Counted from the first letter of the stretch, positions 23,575 through 34,000 are shown. The stretch: 64,000 bases of DNA from Bursaphelenchus xylophilus (GCA_904066235.2 CAJFCV020000005.1:10721501-10785500); one strand, 5' to 3'. Made by a program: numbers and translations. Notes: generated by a model not told the origin, from the sequence alone.

Positions 23575-24320
23575 TTCCGCCTTTCACGACCTCTTCGAAC
23601 GGATCTCTTCGGAAAATGAAGAAGGTCGAGGATTTAATCCGTTTTCATCCCAAATCCTTGAGATTTATGCAAATTTTTCGATTAGAAAATTAAGAAAAAT
23701 GAATGAATTTTGTTATTTTTGAATAATTTCACCTCGAAAGGTAAATTTTTTTGGAGTTGTGACCGATTTGCGACCATTCCGGTCATCTGTTATCAAGTGT
23801 AATATCCCATTACGCTCTTGGCGTTGGTTTTTATCTTGAAATCAAGTATTTATAACACTGATGCAAAGGTGGAGGCACGACGAGATCAAGGCTCAGGAGA
23901 TTGGAAAACAAAAATCTGTCATTTTTAACCCAAATCCCAAATTTTGCATACATCGTATAAAATGGCCCCGCAGTCTGCGGCAAAGCCTGGGCGCAACTCG
24001 AACCGCGGAATTTCTCTTCCAAAACTTTTTCTGATCATTTTTTTGTCTAGTGCGCAGTTGGTTCTCTTGGAACAAAACATGGAGGAATCCGGCTCTGACC
24101 TGCCAAATTTCTCCTCCTTGGACATGACACTTAATCCAGGAGGATACCAATTTTTCTGAGCCGTGGTAAGCGTGTTTTTGGTGTTATTTTTTATATTTTT
24201 TAGGTTATTTTCCTTTCGATAAAGGTCTACGGCGGTTTTACAAAGGAATTTCGGTCAATAATGACCGAAATGAGAAAGATTTTATATTGTTTTAGACTTT
24301 AAACTGATTGTTTTATTTCT
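23575..24320. other. divergent promoter region, PTP and MAD1
   Basis: Non-coding between two genes transcribed away from each other. A large part (about 23640-23867) recurs at 27850-28080 together with PTP exon 1. A short segment at 24137-24162 bounded by CCAG and GTAAGC could be an untranslated exon of MAD1. No other feature was seen. Confidence 0.5.
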
Positions 24321-24327
24321 AGAGCAA

Positions 24328-25429
24328 ATGTCCGACGAATTGCTCAGGGAAATGGCCGAAGTGGACCTGGAATGTGAACGTCAGTTCGGGAAGTACTTGC
24401 ACCCAAACCGGGTCGTCAAAGAAGAACCGAAGTCGAAACCTTTGGAGGAGAAGAACCGAGAGTTGGAAGCCACAGTAAAAGAACTCCGTCTGGAGGTGGC
24501 TTTCGGGAAACGGAAAATCCAACAATTAGAGTCGATGCTGAACAGTGGGCAAGGATCTTCGGCAACAGCTTCATCGGAAGTTCAGGTCGGAATTGCGAAG
24601 AGGGACAGGCATATCGCCAAATTACAAGAACAGCTACAACAGGCCAAAGAATTCGCCGAAAAGCGAGTAGAACTCAAAAACCAGTTGGAGTCAGCTCTGG
24701 AAGAGGTTAAACGCTTGCAGGACCAACTGGAAGCGGTATGTTCACTTTCTTCTTTTTGATATTGATGTTTAGAAGGAAAATCGGCCAGCCAGAGACCCGG
24801 ATGCCACGCAAATCGTCCGATTCCTCAAGGACAATCCTATAGAGACGGCTCATCGACGATCAACAGGACTTCAGAGTTTGGTGAGGAGTTTTTTCGATCT
24901 ATTTTCTAGCACAATATCGCGATGGTGATTTTTTTTGTGTTTTTTGGTCAAAAAGTAGTGTCGTCTTTAGAGCTCTTCAGGATCGTCCGCTCAAAGCTTT
25001 GGCCCAACGGATTGCCTCGAATGCAAAGGCCTTCAAGCCAAAATCAAAGACCTGCAAGAAGAGATCAGCGAAAGACGACGTATAAGTCGGCGGTATATGG
25101 ACACTGTCCAGAAACTTACCGGCTACAAGGTGCGCTTGCGAAATGAGGACATGGTGAAGGTTGTAACGGTGTTCGATGAGAAGCATGAAATGCTCTTCGG
25201 CGTCAATACGGACCCCACGTCGCGTGATGGCGAAATTGAGCTACTGCAATGTCGAGGATGGGAGAGACACAAAGACCTCACCGCCCGGCTTGGACCCGTC
25301 TCTGCCCCAGTCCTCTTGGCCCACATTCTGATCGCGCAATTTGAGAAGGAGGATGGAACCACCCTGTTCCAAGAGACCGCCACTTACTGCCAAACTGCCG
25401 ATAGCACCACTCAAATTCTCGGAAAATAA
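24328..25429 (+). CDS. mdf-1: MAD1 spindle checkpoint protein, short form
   Basis: Exons 24328-24735, 24773-24880 and 24971-25429; 324 aa. MAD1 recruits MAD2 to unattached kinetochores and catalyses its closed form. Residues about 20-136 are heptad-rich coiled coil. RFLKDNP in exon 2 (about residues 152-158) fits the MAD2-interaction motif [R/K]-hydrophobic-hydrophobic-x(3-4)-P. A second coiled coil is followed by the conserved C-terminal RWD-like domain beginning KLTGYKVRL and ending about 60 residues later. Human and C. elegans MAD1 are ~680-720 aa, so about 350 residues of N-terminal coiled coil are absent. The start follows TTTCTAG by five bases, and the upstream 700 bp cannot encode the rest. 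I see no clear RLK motif (the BUB1-binding motif of vertebrate MAD1) at the expected place. BUB1 lies about 13 kb away. Confidence 0.88.
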
Positions 25430-26430
25430 TCTGTATTATATATGTTCATCCCATGTGTACATAGTGTGATTAACGATAAACTCGAAATTTTCTGCCAATT
25501 TAATATTATCTTATACAGGGTGGACCACTCGAAATGGGTAAGTTGTTTCTTTGAATTTCTCCGCGGAGACTCCGCCGATTTTCCCGAAATTAAGATTTTT
25601 CTGGAGCTGAGACCCGCCATTTTTAACCGATTGAATTTCAAAAAAATATGTTTTGAATTGACCTTTCTATGCCTTCCCAAAGTTTCGAAGAATTATTTTC
25701 GAGCCGAAACCGCTAAAACTTTGAAAATTTTTGGAATGATTTTCAATTGAGTTTCTCGGACTTCGAAAATTTTTGGTTTTTTTTGGTAAAATCGAGAAGT
25801 AAAAAAGTTGCGTATCTTCTCTCTAAACTTGCTTAAAGCAAGTTGAAAGTAAAAAATAGTGTCGTCTGCGTTACCGTAGGGCACGAACTTTCAAAAAAAA
25901 AAACCAATTTTTTTAACAATTGATAAAGTCCACACAATTGGCTACGAACCCCAGCTCCAAGCCGTTGAGGCTTGGAGCCCAGCCCGATTAAAGCTAAACG
26001 ATGTTCACGATCTGCAATTCGAGCGGTTCACGACTCTCAAAGCTCCTAAAAGTTTGTGCTGCGAGATGAGGTGGGCATTTCGAACTCATATAGAAATATT
26101 AATAATCAGTTCGTTAAATAAAATTGTTTTTACAACAATATTTTATGGTTATCTGAGGTAAAACTAAGAAAATTTCACCCAAAAACTCGAAAAAATGACC
26201 AAGTTTTCAAAATAATTCCAAAAATTTTCTAACAAGGGAATGGTCTGAACTTCCCCCAGCGTTAAGGAAAATGACTGGTACAGGTGGATAGAGCAGGTCG
26301 ACTTTGGTAGAAAAAGGCAATTTCCAGCTGCAAAATAAGCACCGCCGACGAGAAAAATCGACCGAAAGTTCCGAAAAAATTTCCTCTTTCTCTTCCCTCG
26401 GAAAAGAAGAGGAGCATCCAGTGGTTCGGT

Positions 26431-26485
26431 TGGTCGAGTGGATAGAGCGTCCGCTCGATATCCTTTTGGGGGTTGGTTCGATTCC
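26431..26485 (+). other. tRNA-like Pol III promoter boxes, left arm
   Basis: TGGTCGAGTGG (26431-26441) fits box A and GGTTCGATTCC (26475-26485) is a perfect box B at tRNA-like spacing. The anticodon stem and acceptor stem do not pair convincingly, so this is a tRNA-derived, SINE-like remnant rather than a functional tRNA. Confidence 0.65.
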
Positions 26486-26942
26486 GGGGCAGCGCGAGTG
26501 GCTATGATAAGGCTTCAGTGACCAAGATAAACTCTTGTGAACAAAAAAAAATTATTTTTCAATTTTTAGATTTTCTAGAGATCATAAAACACATAAAAAA
26601 AGGATTCCCATGTAAATTCCGCCAATTTTTCTAGAAGATTCCAGAACGTTCCCAATCATACTCCAATAAGGAGCAAACTGAAGCACATCTTGAGCGCATC
26701 GGGGGTTTTGACAAACGTCTACTAGTGTTCGGAAAACAGACAGTCCATGACTAGATTATTGAATATGACTGGAACCGTTCTGGAATCTTACAGAAAAAAT
26801 GGAGGAATTTACATAGAAATCCTTTATTATTATGTGTTTTATGATCACTAGAAAATCCAAAAATTGCAAAATATTTTTTTTTTTGGTTCACAAGAGTTTA
26901 TCTTGGTCACTGAAGCCTCACCATAGCCACTCGCGCTTCCCC

Positions 26943-26997
26943 GGAATCGAACCAACCCCCAAAAGGATATCGAGCGGACGCTCTATCCACTCGACCA
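26943..26997 (-). other. tRNA-like Pol III promoter boxes, right arm
   Basis: Inverted copy of the preceding feature: box B at 26953-26943 and box A at 26997-26987. Transcription from both copies would converge on the palindrome centre. Confidence 0.65.
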
Positions 26998-27387
26998 ACC
27001 GAACCACTGGATGCTCCTCTTCTTTTCCGAGGGAAGAGAAAGAAGAAATTTTTTCGGAACTTTCGGTCGATTTTTCTCGTCGGCGGTGCTTATTTTGCAG
27101 CTGGAAATTGCCTTTTTCTACCAAAGTCGACCTGCTCTATCCACCTGTACCAGTCATTTTCCTTAACGCTGGGGGAAGTTCAGACCATTCCCTTGTAAGT
27201 TTTAGCGGTTTCGGCTCGAAAATAATTCTTCGAAACTTTGGGAAGGCATAGAAAGGTCAATTCAAAACATATTTTTTTGAAATTCAATCGGTTAAAAATG
27301 GCGGGTCTCAGCTCCAGAAAAATCTTTATTTCGGGGAAATCGGCGGAGTCTCCGCGGAGAAATTCAAAGAAACAAACTTTTCGTGCC

Positions 27388-27530
27388 AAAATTCGGCAAA
27401 AAAATCCTAAATTTGGCCGACTTTCGATCTAAAAATCTCGGTTGTTTCTGCAAAGCGCGAGCTAGAATTCTCGCATAATGTGCCAAGTTTCATCAAAATC
27501 TAAGCGTCGCACTTGGGGACTTCCCCTGTG
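27388..27530 (-). repeat. MITE-C fragment
   Basis: Contains TCTCGGTTGTTTCTGCAAAG and the end AATCTAAGCGTCGCACTTGG plus GACTTCCCC, shared with 39563-40012 and others. Confidence 0.75.
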
Positions 27531-27540
27531 AGCAATCTTT

Positions 27541-27686
27541 GTGCGTCATTGAATTTATCAGTATAGGGCCCATTAAACTTTTGTTACACTAGACGCCCCT
27601 GACTTATTTATAAAACTCCCCAATAAAACGTTGTTTTCATCGAATTCCCTCCTTCAAATGAGCGTAACTTGTACCACACTAAAAGT
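27541..27686 (+). repeat. 146-bp direct repeat, copy 1
   Basis: GTGCGTCATTGAATTTATCA through GCCACACTAAAAGT-type sequence, almost identical to 28881-29026 in the same orientation. The two copies bracket 1.2 kb that includes a PTP exon 1 duplicate. Confidence 0.85.
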
Positions 27687-27689
27687 TCA

Positions 27690-28082
27690 TTTAGTCATCA
27701 AAATTTCCGAAAAATCGTCAAATTTTGAGGTTTTTTTGGAAATTTTGGTGAACAAGTGTAATATAATGCGCAAAATTGCTAGGATTACCTGTTACAGATG
27801 CTTCTGGGACGTGAATCGTGGTCCGAAGCGGTTGGGCCATCATCGGACTGTCCGTTTTCATGCCAAATCCTTGAGATTTATGCAAATTTTTCGATTAGAA
27901 AATTAAGAAAAATGAATGAATTTTGTTATTTTCGAATAATTTCACTTCGAAAGGTAAAATTTTTTGGAGTTGTGACCGATTTGCGACCATTCCGGTCATC
28001 TGTTATCAAGTGTAATATCCCATTACGCTCTTGGCGTTGGTTTTTATCTTGAAATCAAGTATTTATAACACTGATGCAATCT
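27690..28082 (-). pseudogene. duplicated 5' end of the tyrosine phosphatase gene
   Basis: Copies PTP intron 1, most of exon 1 (codons for DDG.TASDHDSRPRSICN, with its GTAATC donor) and the upstream region ending CAAGTATTTATAACACTGATGC. Compared with the parent (23395-23867), about 80 bp containing the start codon and part of the 5' flank are missing. It cannot initiate there, and no downstream PTP exons follow. Confidence 0.82.
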
Positions 28083-29327
28083 GCCCCGTCCCGGATCAAT
28101 GGTAAACCCCAGTTTCGATACTTTGGTCGCCGATAAGAGGTCTTCGGAACCGCGTGAATCATCATTTTTTGACTCTTTGTTTGTCCGTTCTTCCAATTCC
28201 GCGAAAATTTTGAATTTTTGCGAATGTGCAATCAAAACATTGCTCTTGCGAAATACCCGTTATAAAACGGAAGGACCTTTGGTTTTTCAGCAGAATTAAG
28301 CGTTTTTTTATATTACTCATGGCATTAGATTGTGGTTGGGTGAAGGATTTTGATGTTTTTGTCTGTTTAAACCAAAGTAATTGGAAGTATGGGTAACTAG
28401 AGGGCTTTACAGTGCAGTAAGCAAGGTTTACAAGGAGATTTGGCTTGAACTTTCGTCTATTTAGCCGTATATTATCCATGAGAGGCGTTCAGTCAGCATT
28501 AGTCTTGTCGCTAACATATCGCAAAAATATGGAAAGACAAAGCGCCTAAGGCCATTTTAGACCCTTAGACTACTATTTAGCAGCCACTACGGTTCTCTCC
28601 GATCAAAGAACAATCGCATATTACTTTATAGATTTTATTGACATCTCCATTTTTTTATTAGCCGGAATTCCCTCAAATGCCCGCAAGGCACGCCCAATCT
28701 TTTTGAACAGACCCATTTCATATCAGAACGTACAAAAACAAACATACACCCCTACAAATACAACTATAAATAGGCTCCATCATATTGATGATGACTAAAT
28801 CTAATGTCAAATTTTTCTTCGATTGATCGCCGCCATTTCACGATTGGCATTTCAATCGATTTTGTCTTCAATTGCTCTTTATGCGTCATTGAATTTATCA
28901 GTATAGGGCCCATTAAACTTTTGTTACACTAGACGCCCCTCACTTATCTATAAAACTCCCCAATAAAACGTTGTTTGCATCGAATTCCCTCCTTCAAATG
29001 AGCGTAATTTGTGCCACACTAAAAGTACAAAGTGCTTACAACTGTTGACTGTCGGTTTGCTATAAATTGGGCCCAACAAAATGGTTGAAACACTTGACTT
29101 TCGTCTTGAATGTCGTGTTATCGCCTCCGCTGAGTCATAACTGTTGTTTACTCTTTTGTTTTGGCGTCCTTGCTCGCTCTCGCGTTCCCTCCATTCACTC
29201 TTCTTTCCATTTTTATGTTTTTTGCGGGCTCGCGTCCAAAAAATTTCGGGGAACGCTTGAAAATTGAAAAATATTGTTTTAGACCTCCAGGATTAATAAA
29301 TTTGTGAGATTTGCAGCGAAAAGAAGA
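28083..29327. other. cystatin upstream region
   Basis: Contains copy 2 of the 146-bp direct repeat (28881-29026). Apart from that I recognise no exon, RNA or transposon. 29027-29327 should include the cystatin promoter and 5' UTR. Confidence 0.5.
28881..29026 (+). repeat. 146-bp direct repeat, copy 2
   Basis: Near-identical to 27541-27686. Both contain TTGTTACACTAGACGCCCC, a form of the intronic ACACTAG word. Confidence 0.85.
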
Positions 29328-30479
29328 ATGTCCGGACCTATCGTTGGAGGATACACTGAACAAGACCCCAACAGCCCCGACATCAAGGTGAGTTTCGAAA
29401 GTTTTTGTTTTTTTTTGGAGATTTTAGGGATTTTTGTTGAAAATAGGTATAAAATAGGAGAAGATGGATAAATCCGAGGGATTTTGTCGTCGAAATTGGT
29501 ATCGGTCTCTTTGGTTTGGTAAATCCGACAAGCTTCTTTGATTTTTCGCATTTGAACCCACGTGAAAAGAGGGTTACATCGCAAAACAAACTTCAAAGAC
29601 TCCGTTTTATACCTAAAATAAGGTATTTCCCAACAAAAGCATGTTTTTCGAAAGAAACATGGCTGGAATAACTCCGAATAGCAGAAAGACTAAATTTAAC
29701 ACAAGTTTACATCAATATTTACAGCCATGGGTTGAGAAAGCCGTCCACAACTACAACAAACAATCCAACCATGCCAATCTCCATCGGTTGGTGAAAGTTC
29801 ACTCCGTTCACACTCAGGTGGTTGCCGGGACCAACTACAAGATCAAGCTCGACGTTGGAGAGACAAACAAGAAAAACGTAAGCGGATTAACTGTGTTTTG
29901 GATTAAAATTTTAGGAGGAGAAGTGATGGATAATATAATTTTATGCGAGAAACTGATCAAAAATGCTGTCAGTAGAAAGATTGAGGGCTAATGAGTTGTT
30001 TAGAAAAAGTTTCGGGGCTCGAATTCATGGATAAATTGCTCTGTAAGCAAAAAATGTCTAGTGTAATATAATTTTGTGCGGGAAACTGTATGAAAATTAT
30101 CTTGCTACAAAGATTGAGGCCTATTGAGTTGTTTAGAAACAGGTTCGGGGTTCGAATTCATGGATAAATTGTACTATAGGCAAAAAAATGTCAAGTGTAA
30201 TATAATTTTGTGCGGGAAATTGTTCGGAAATGGTGTCAATAGAAAGATTAGGGCTTTTGAGTGATATATAGACACTTTTTGATCATGAAATTATGCTTCC
30301 CGGCCAACAAAGTAAAATAATGTCAAGTACAATATAATTTCTGACCGAATCTCCTTCAGAATTCGGACGAGAAGTTGGTTGGGGACGAGGAGGTCTCGAA
30401 CGTCAAGACCATCACCGCCACCGTCTTCCATCAACCATGGACCAACACCGAAGAGTATAAATTTGATAATTTATTGTAA
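29328..30479 (+). CDS. type 1 cystatin (stefin-like cysteine protease inhibitor)
   Basis: Exons 29328-29387, 29725-29877 and 30360-30479; 110 aa. It inhibits papain-family cysteine proteases by inserting three elements into the active-site cleft. All three are visible: the N-terminal Gly-Gly (residues 7-8), the first hairpin QVVAG (51-55) and the C-terminal Pro-Trp (97-98). There is no signal peptide and no cysteine, and the length is slightly above the ~100 aa typical of stefins. It is therefore most likely an intracellular (type 1) inhibitor, in contrast with the secreted cystatins of parasitic nematodes. Intron 2 contains three tandem copies of a ~130-bp unit with GTCTAGTGTAATATAATTTT. The gene is compact and complete. 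Confidence 0.95.
29925..30345 (+). repeat. ~130-bp tandem repeat in cystatin intron 2
   Basis: Three to four units with AATATAATTTTGTGCGGGAA, AGAAAGATTGAGG and ATTCATGGATAAATTG. Each boundary carries the AAGTGTAATATAA intronic word. Confidence 0.8.
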
Positions 30480-30553
30480 AAAACAATTTCAATTCTCTTA
30501 CTGCTGCAGTAAGTACCCGATATTCTCAACTTGTGATACACTAATCCCTCCTA

Positions 30554-33500
30554 TTAAATAAACGCGAAGCAAGTGATGTTCCCTCGGGTCGCTTCGCAGT
30601 ACTGTTTGGCGTAAACCGAATAGCTGAAGTCGCCGTTGGCGCACAAAACATCGAATTTCTGGCCGTTGAACGCCATTTCCGTGGCCTTGCGGACCAGACG
30701 TTTGGAGGCAGTGATGTCGTTCACCATTGCCTAAAATTAATATAATTTTGCGGGGTGAAAAACGCACTCAAAATCGGAGAGCGCGCAAATAGAACAAAGA
30801 ATTTCCCGCCCCTTTTTGGTGATTCGTTCAAAACGAAATGTCACTCTCCGATAAAAAGCATTTTCTTATCTTTCTTCTTCCTTTTCGAGAAAAAGCAATT
30901 CGGGCGAGAAAAAGTGTCGATAATTTCGCGACATTTCGTCTCTCTTTTAATTCAATGAAAACGATACGAAGTTTCGAAACGGTTCAGGAAATGCGCTGTA
31001 TTGACGTGGAGCGACGATTGGGGAAAAAGAAAATTGGGGAAACTGAAAAGTATTATTTTTCTTCGATGCAAGTGTCGAAGTTAGGATAATCAATGATGCT
31101 GACTTCGGAAATGACATTCATTTTTTTTGATCGTTACTATTTTTCTGAAGTAGTACTGTAAATTAGTGATTTTTTGAATTTTCTTCGCAAATACTCAATT
31201 TAGGGGTTTTCGATAGTGCTGATTCCGAAAATTTCATTCATTTTTGTTAATTTGAAATTAGGGTTCCATGGAAATTGCACAGAGTGAAAGTGGACAGAAC
31301 GTGGAAATTGGACAGAGCTTGGAAATTGGACAGATTTTTTGACTGCAATCATACGAAATGCCACTATTTTTTTGCAGTGAAAAAATCTGTCCGATATCCA
31401 CGCTCCGTCCAATCTCACTGTCCAATTTCCATGAAGCCTTGATTTCAATCAGAAAAAATGAATAAATTTTCGGAATCAGCACTATCGAAAACTCCTAAAT
31501 CGAGTATTTGCGAGGAAAACTCAAAAAATTACTACTTTACAGCACTACGTAAGAAAAATAGTAACATCAAAAAAAAATGAACGTCATTTACGAAGTCACC
31601 ATCATTCATTATCCTGGTTTCGACATTTACATCAAAGAAAAATAACACTTTTCAGTTTCACCAATCGTCTTTTCCCTAATTGACGAAGTTCCACTCAAAA
31701 ATCCACAGAGTTACCTTGACCATGACCTTTGCGAGTTTCTCGTTGTTACAGACGGACGGGACGAAACTCCGTTCGTCCAATTGAGGTATAGAGTCGGCCT
31801 TGGAGTTGGCTGAGAATTGCCGGAGGGCACGGTTCTGAAAAAAAAATTTTATTGGCGATTTTTTGAGAGAAATCTAGGTTAATGTCTAGTATAATATAAT
31901 TTCTGCCCAAATGTTGGAAGTAAACTGTAAATATAGCTAAAACCTACACGTAGTTGCCGGAGGAATCGGTTTCGCCGTACGAAAACGTCATGAGGCGCGA
32001 GTCGTTTCGAGTCGAATGAGATGTCAGACAAGCTGTTGTCGCTCGGGATGACTTCATCATAAACATCGTCCACCGACTTGGCTGGAAATGTCAAATATAT
32101 CAAAATCACTTTTCAAAGTGTTGACTATGGCATGTCAGTCTGTCGGGAAAATAATGAGCTCTCTGTCGCATCGAAAATCGCATCGCTGAAGTGAAAATTA
32201 ATTGTGTCGCGCCAAGATCAATTCAATTTTCTCTTCAGCGACACGATTTTCGCAGCGATAGAGAGCTCATTATTTTCCCGACAGGCTGATATAAAATCCA
32301 ACATTTCTCGGTGATTTTCAACCGAAAAGGTCCTAAATTTCTCGATCATTTTCAACTGAAAAACGGTGGTTTACGGGGTAGGAATGCCTCTTCTTCAGAA
32401 GGTTGTAGCGACCTCAGTTTTCACTTTAAAACTTTGGGATTTCATGGACAAAAATTAATGCCGCTTCAAAATACGTATTCCAAAAGCGAAGTCGCTGCGC
32501 CGTCTCCGCCGGAACTTATAGCCTCCGACTTTCCTTCACGTTTTTTGTAAGACCCTGTACTACCGCCATAAGCTTAATTTCAACTTACAAGTGCTAGTCG
32601 CTCGATTGTGATGATGTCCATGGTGATGACTGGTGGTTGTCAAATGCCTTGGCGGCAGAGTGTAGCTCTCAATCACACTGTTGCTGGGCTGCGCCACCAA
32701 GTAGGTGTTGGTGAGAGGCGGAGGTGGTAGCGGAGCGGGAATCCCTCTCACATAGCCAGGGTTTGTTCCACGATAGTTATTGCTGACTAGGGTCGGGATC
32801 TGGTTGATCGGCCCGAAACTGGCGGCAATCGCACTGCAATCGCATGGAGGGCATGCCTGCTGAGGTAGAGAGGGAGGGCGGCCACAGGGAGCGGGTTGAG
32901 GACATTGACGTTGCGGTGGAGGACCTGGAACATGCTTTTAGAAGACGACCATGAAGTAGGTAGAAGATAAATAAATAGAAACAGGATTTGTTAATTTACG
33001 ACCTCACGGATCTTGATAAAACTAGGAACATATACAGTGCGTCCCAAGTTTTTGGTTCCACCTCATTTTTCGCTTACATCTCGGGGGTATTTTTTCCAAA
33101 TGTCATGAAATTTTACACAAGTGTTAATCAGCCTTTAAGAATAAGCTATGCAAAGTTTCATCCCATTTGGCTTCAGTACTCGGACGTTATGGCTATTTTT
33201 TTCATTTTGGGTGCCCCAGGTTTTTGGTTCCACTGGAAAATTAGGCGATTTTTTACTCGCTCGTTACAATAATCGCTGAGAAATTGGGGTTGGAATTGAC
33301 TGACAATTTGCGATTTTCTGGGAGTTATGTGATATATCAGTCTGTCAGAAAATAATGAGCACAATATCGCGGCGATCGTGTCGCTGAATTGAAAAGCAAT
33401 TCGATTTTGCCGCGACAAAATTAATTTTCTCGGTGGCGATGCGATCTTCGCTGCGACAGAGTGCTCCCGACAGAGTGATAGCACTTTCACAAGGTGCATG

Positions 33501-34000
33501 GACATTTGTCGCGGTCCCAAAAAAACCGATTTCGCACGGTGCAATAAGTTTTTGGTATTCAAAGTGTGGCCTAGACAGAGCATGTGGACAACATTTTACG
33601 GCCATCCGAAGGTTCGATCTCGAAAAATCATACAGGTAAATGATGCTATATCAGTCTGTCGGGAAAATAATGAGCACTCTGTCGCTGAAAATCACATCGC
33701 TGAAGTGAAAAGCAAGTCGATTTTGCCGCACTATTCTTTTCACTTCAGCGATGCGATTTTCGCCGCGACAGAGTGCCCATTATTTTCCCGACGGACTGAT
33801 ATAACATCACCTTTTACCAGTAGGAATGTTCGAGATCGAACCTTCGGATGGCGGTAAAATGTTGCTCATTATTTCCCCGACAGACTGATACACGCTACTC
33901 TCCTACCTTGACATCCGCCGCAAGAGTTGAGGAAGAACGTGGCCTGGGCGAGCGCAACGCAGGCCGCAACGACGACGACGAAATTGAAGGGGACGATCAT
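30554..34000 (-). CDS. ground-like (GRL) domain secreted protein
   Basis: Exons (minus): 34000-33907, 32924-32589, 32081-31948, 31834-31715, 30730-30554; 286 aa. Residues 1-20 are a signal peptide (MIVPFNFVVVVAACVALAQA). A Cys/Pro-rich stretch follows (CGGCQG, CPQPAPCG, CPPCDCSAI). A Pro- and His-rich linker (PLPPPP, HHHGHHHN) comes next, then a basic region with RNR. The C-terminal ground-like domain (about 217-286) has cysteines 217, 258, 273 and 282 and ends CFAFI. Ground-like proteins are Hedgehog-related secreted proteins of nematodes, expressed mainly in epidermis and glia and linked to cuticle or apical matrix; no enzymatic role is known. All phases agree. The last intron contains a palindromic element, and the last exon has been copied into BUB1 intron 12. 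Confidence 0.94.
30784..31008. mobile_element. MITE with degenerate left end, 5-bp duplication GAGCG
   Basis: The right end ATTGACGTG matches the CACGTCAATCC family. The left end has decayed (CGCAAATAGAAC). GAGCG occurs at 30779-30783 and 31009-31013. The BUB1 intron copies of this locus lack the element and show a single GAGCG, an uninterrupted target site. Confidence 0.9.
31014..31690. repeat. palindrome in the last ground-like intron
   Basis: Arms of about 310 bp (GAAACTGAAAAGTATTATTT at left, complement at right) surround GGACAGATTTTTTGACTGCA. The same palindrome lies between the exon copies in BUB1 intron 12. Confidence 0.85.
32132..32562. repeat. SQ element followed by a solitary fold-back arm
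   Basis: 32132-32291 is an SQ element (CTGTCGGGAAAATAATGAGC and complement). 32292-32562 matches the right arm of the 16054-16976 fold-back transposon, ending AAGACCCTGTACT. Both are in a ground-like intron. Confidence 0.8.
33337..33862. repeat. two SQ elements, second within a larger palindrome
   Basis: Copies at about 33337-33481 and 33648-33803. Around the second, about 33590-33647 and 33804-33862 are inverted copies (GCCATCCGAAGGTTCGATCT and complement) that do not belong to the SQ family. They lie in intron 1 of the ground-like gene. Confidence 0.8.

Larger units (their letters stand above)
25516..27385. mobile_element. large fold-back element with tRNA-like cores
   Basis: The left tip is TACAGGGTGGACCACTCG (TA plus a CAGGGT end). 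Left-arm blocks at 25545-25720 and 26225-26580 recur inverted at 27196-27385 and 26770-27195. The left arm carries about 500 bp (25720-26225) missing from the right arm, and the right tip is cut off by a MITE-C end. Each arm contains a Pol III box A/box B pair. No transposase was found. Confidence 0.75.

Noticed and set aside
23944..24159. 71-codon plus-strand frame before MAD1 as its missing N-terminus
   Set aside because: No coiled-coil heptads, no in-phase splice to the MAD1 start exon, and far too short for the ~350 missing residues.
26415..26500. Functional tRNA gene
   Set aside because: Box A and B are good, but I could not form a convincing anticodon stem or acceptor stem, and the sequence is duplicated in a transposon-like palindrome.
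27541..29026. LTR retrotransposon with 146-bp LTRs
   Set aside because: The direct repeats lack TG...CA ends, there is no primer-binding site or gag/pol remnant between them, and the interior is a host PTP duplicate plus unique DNA.
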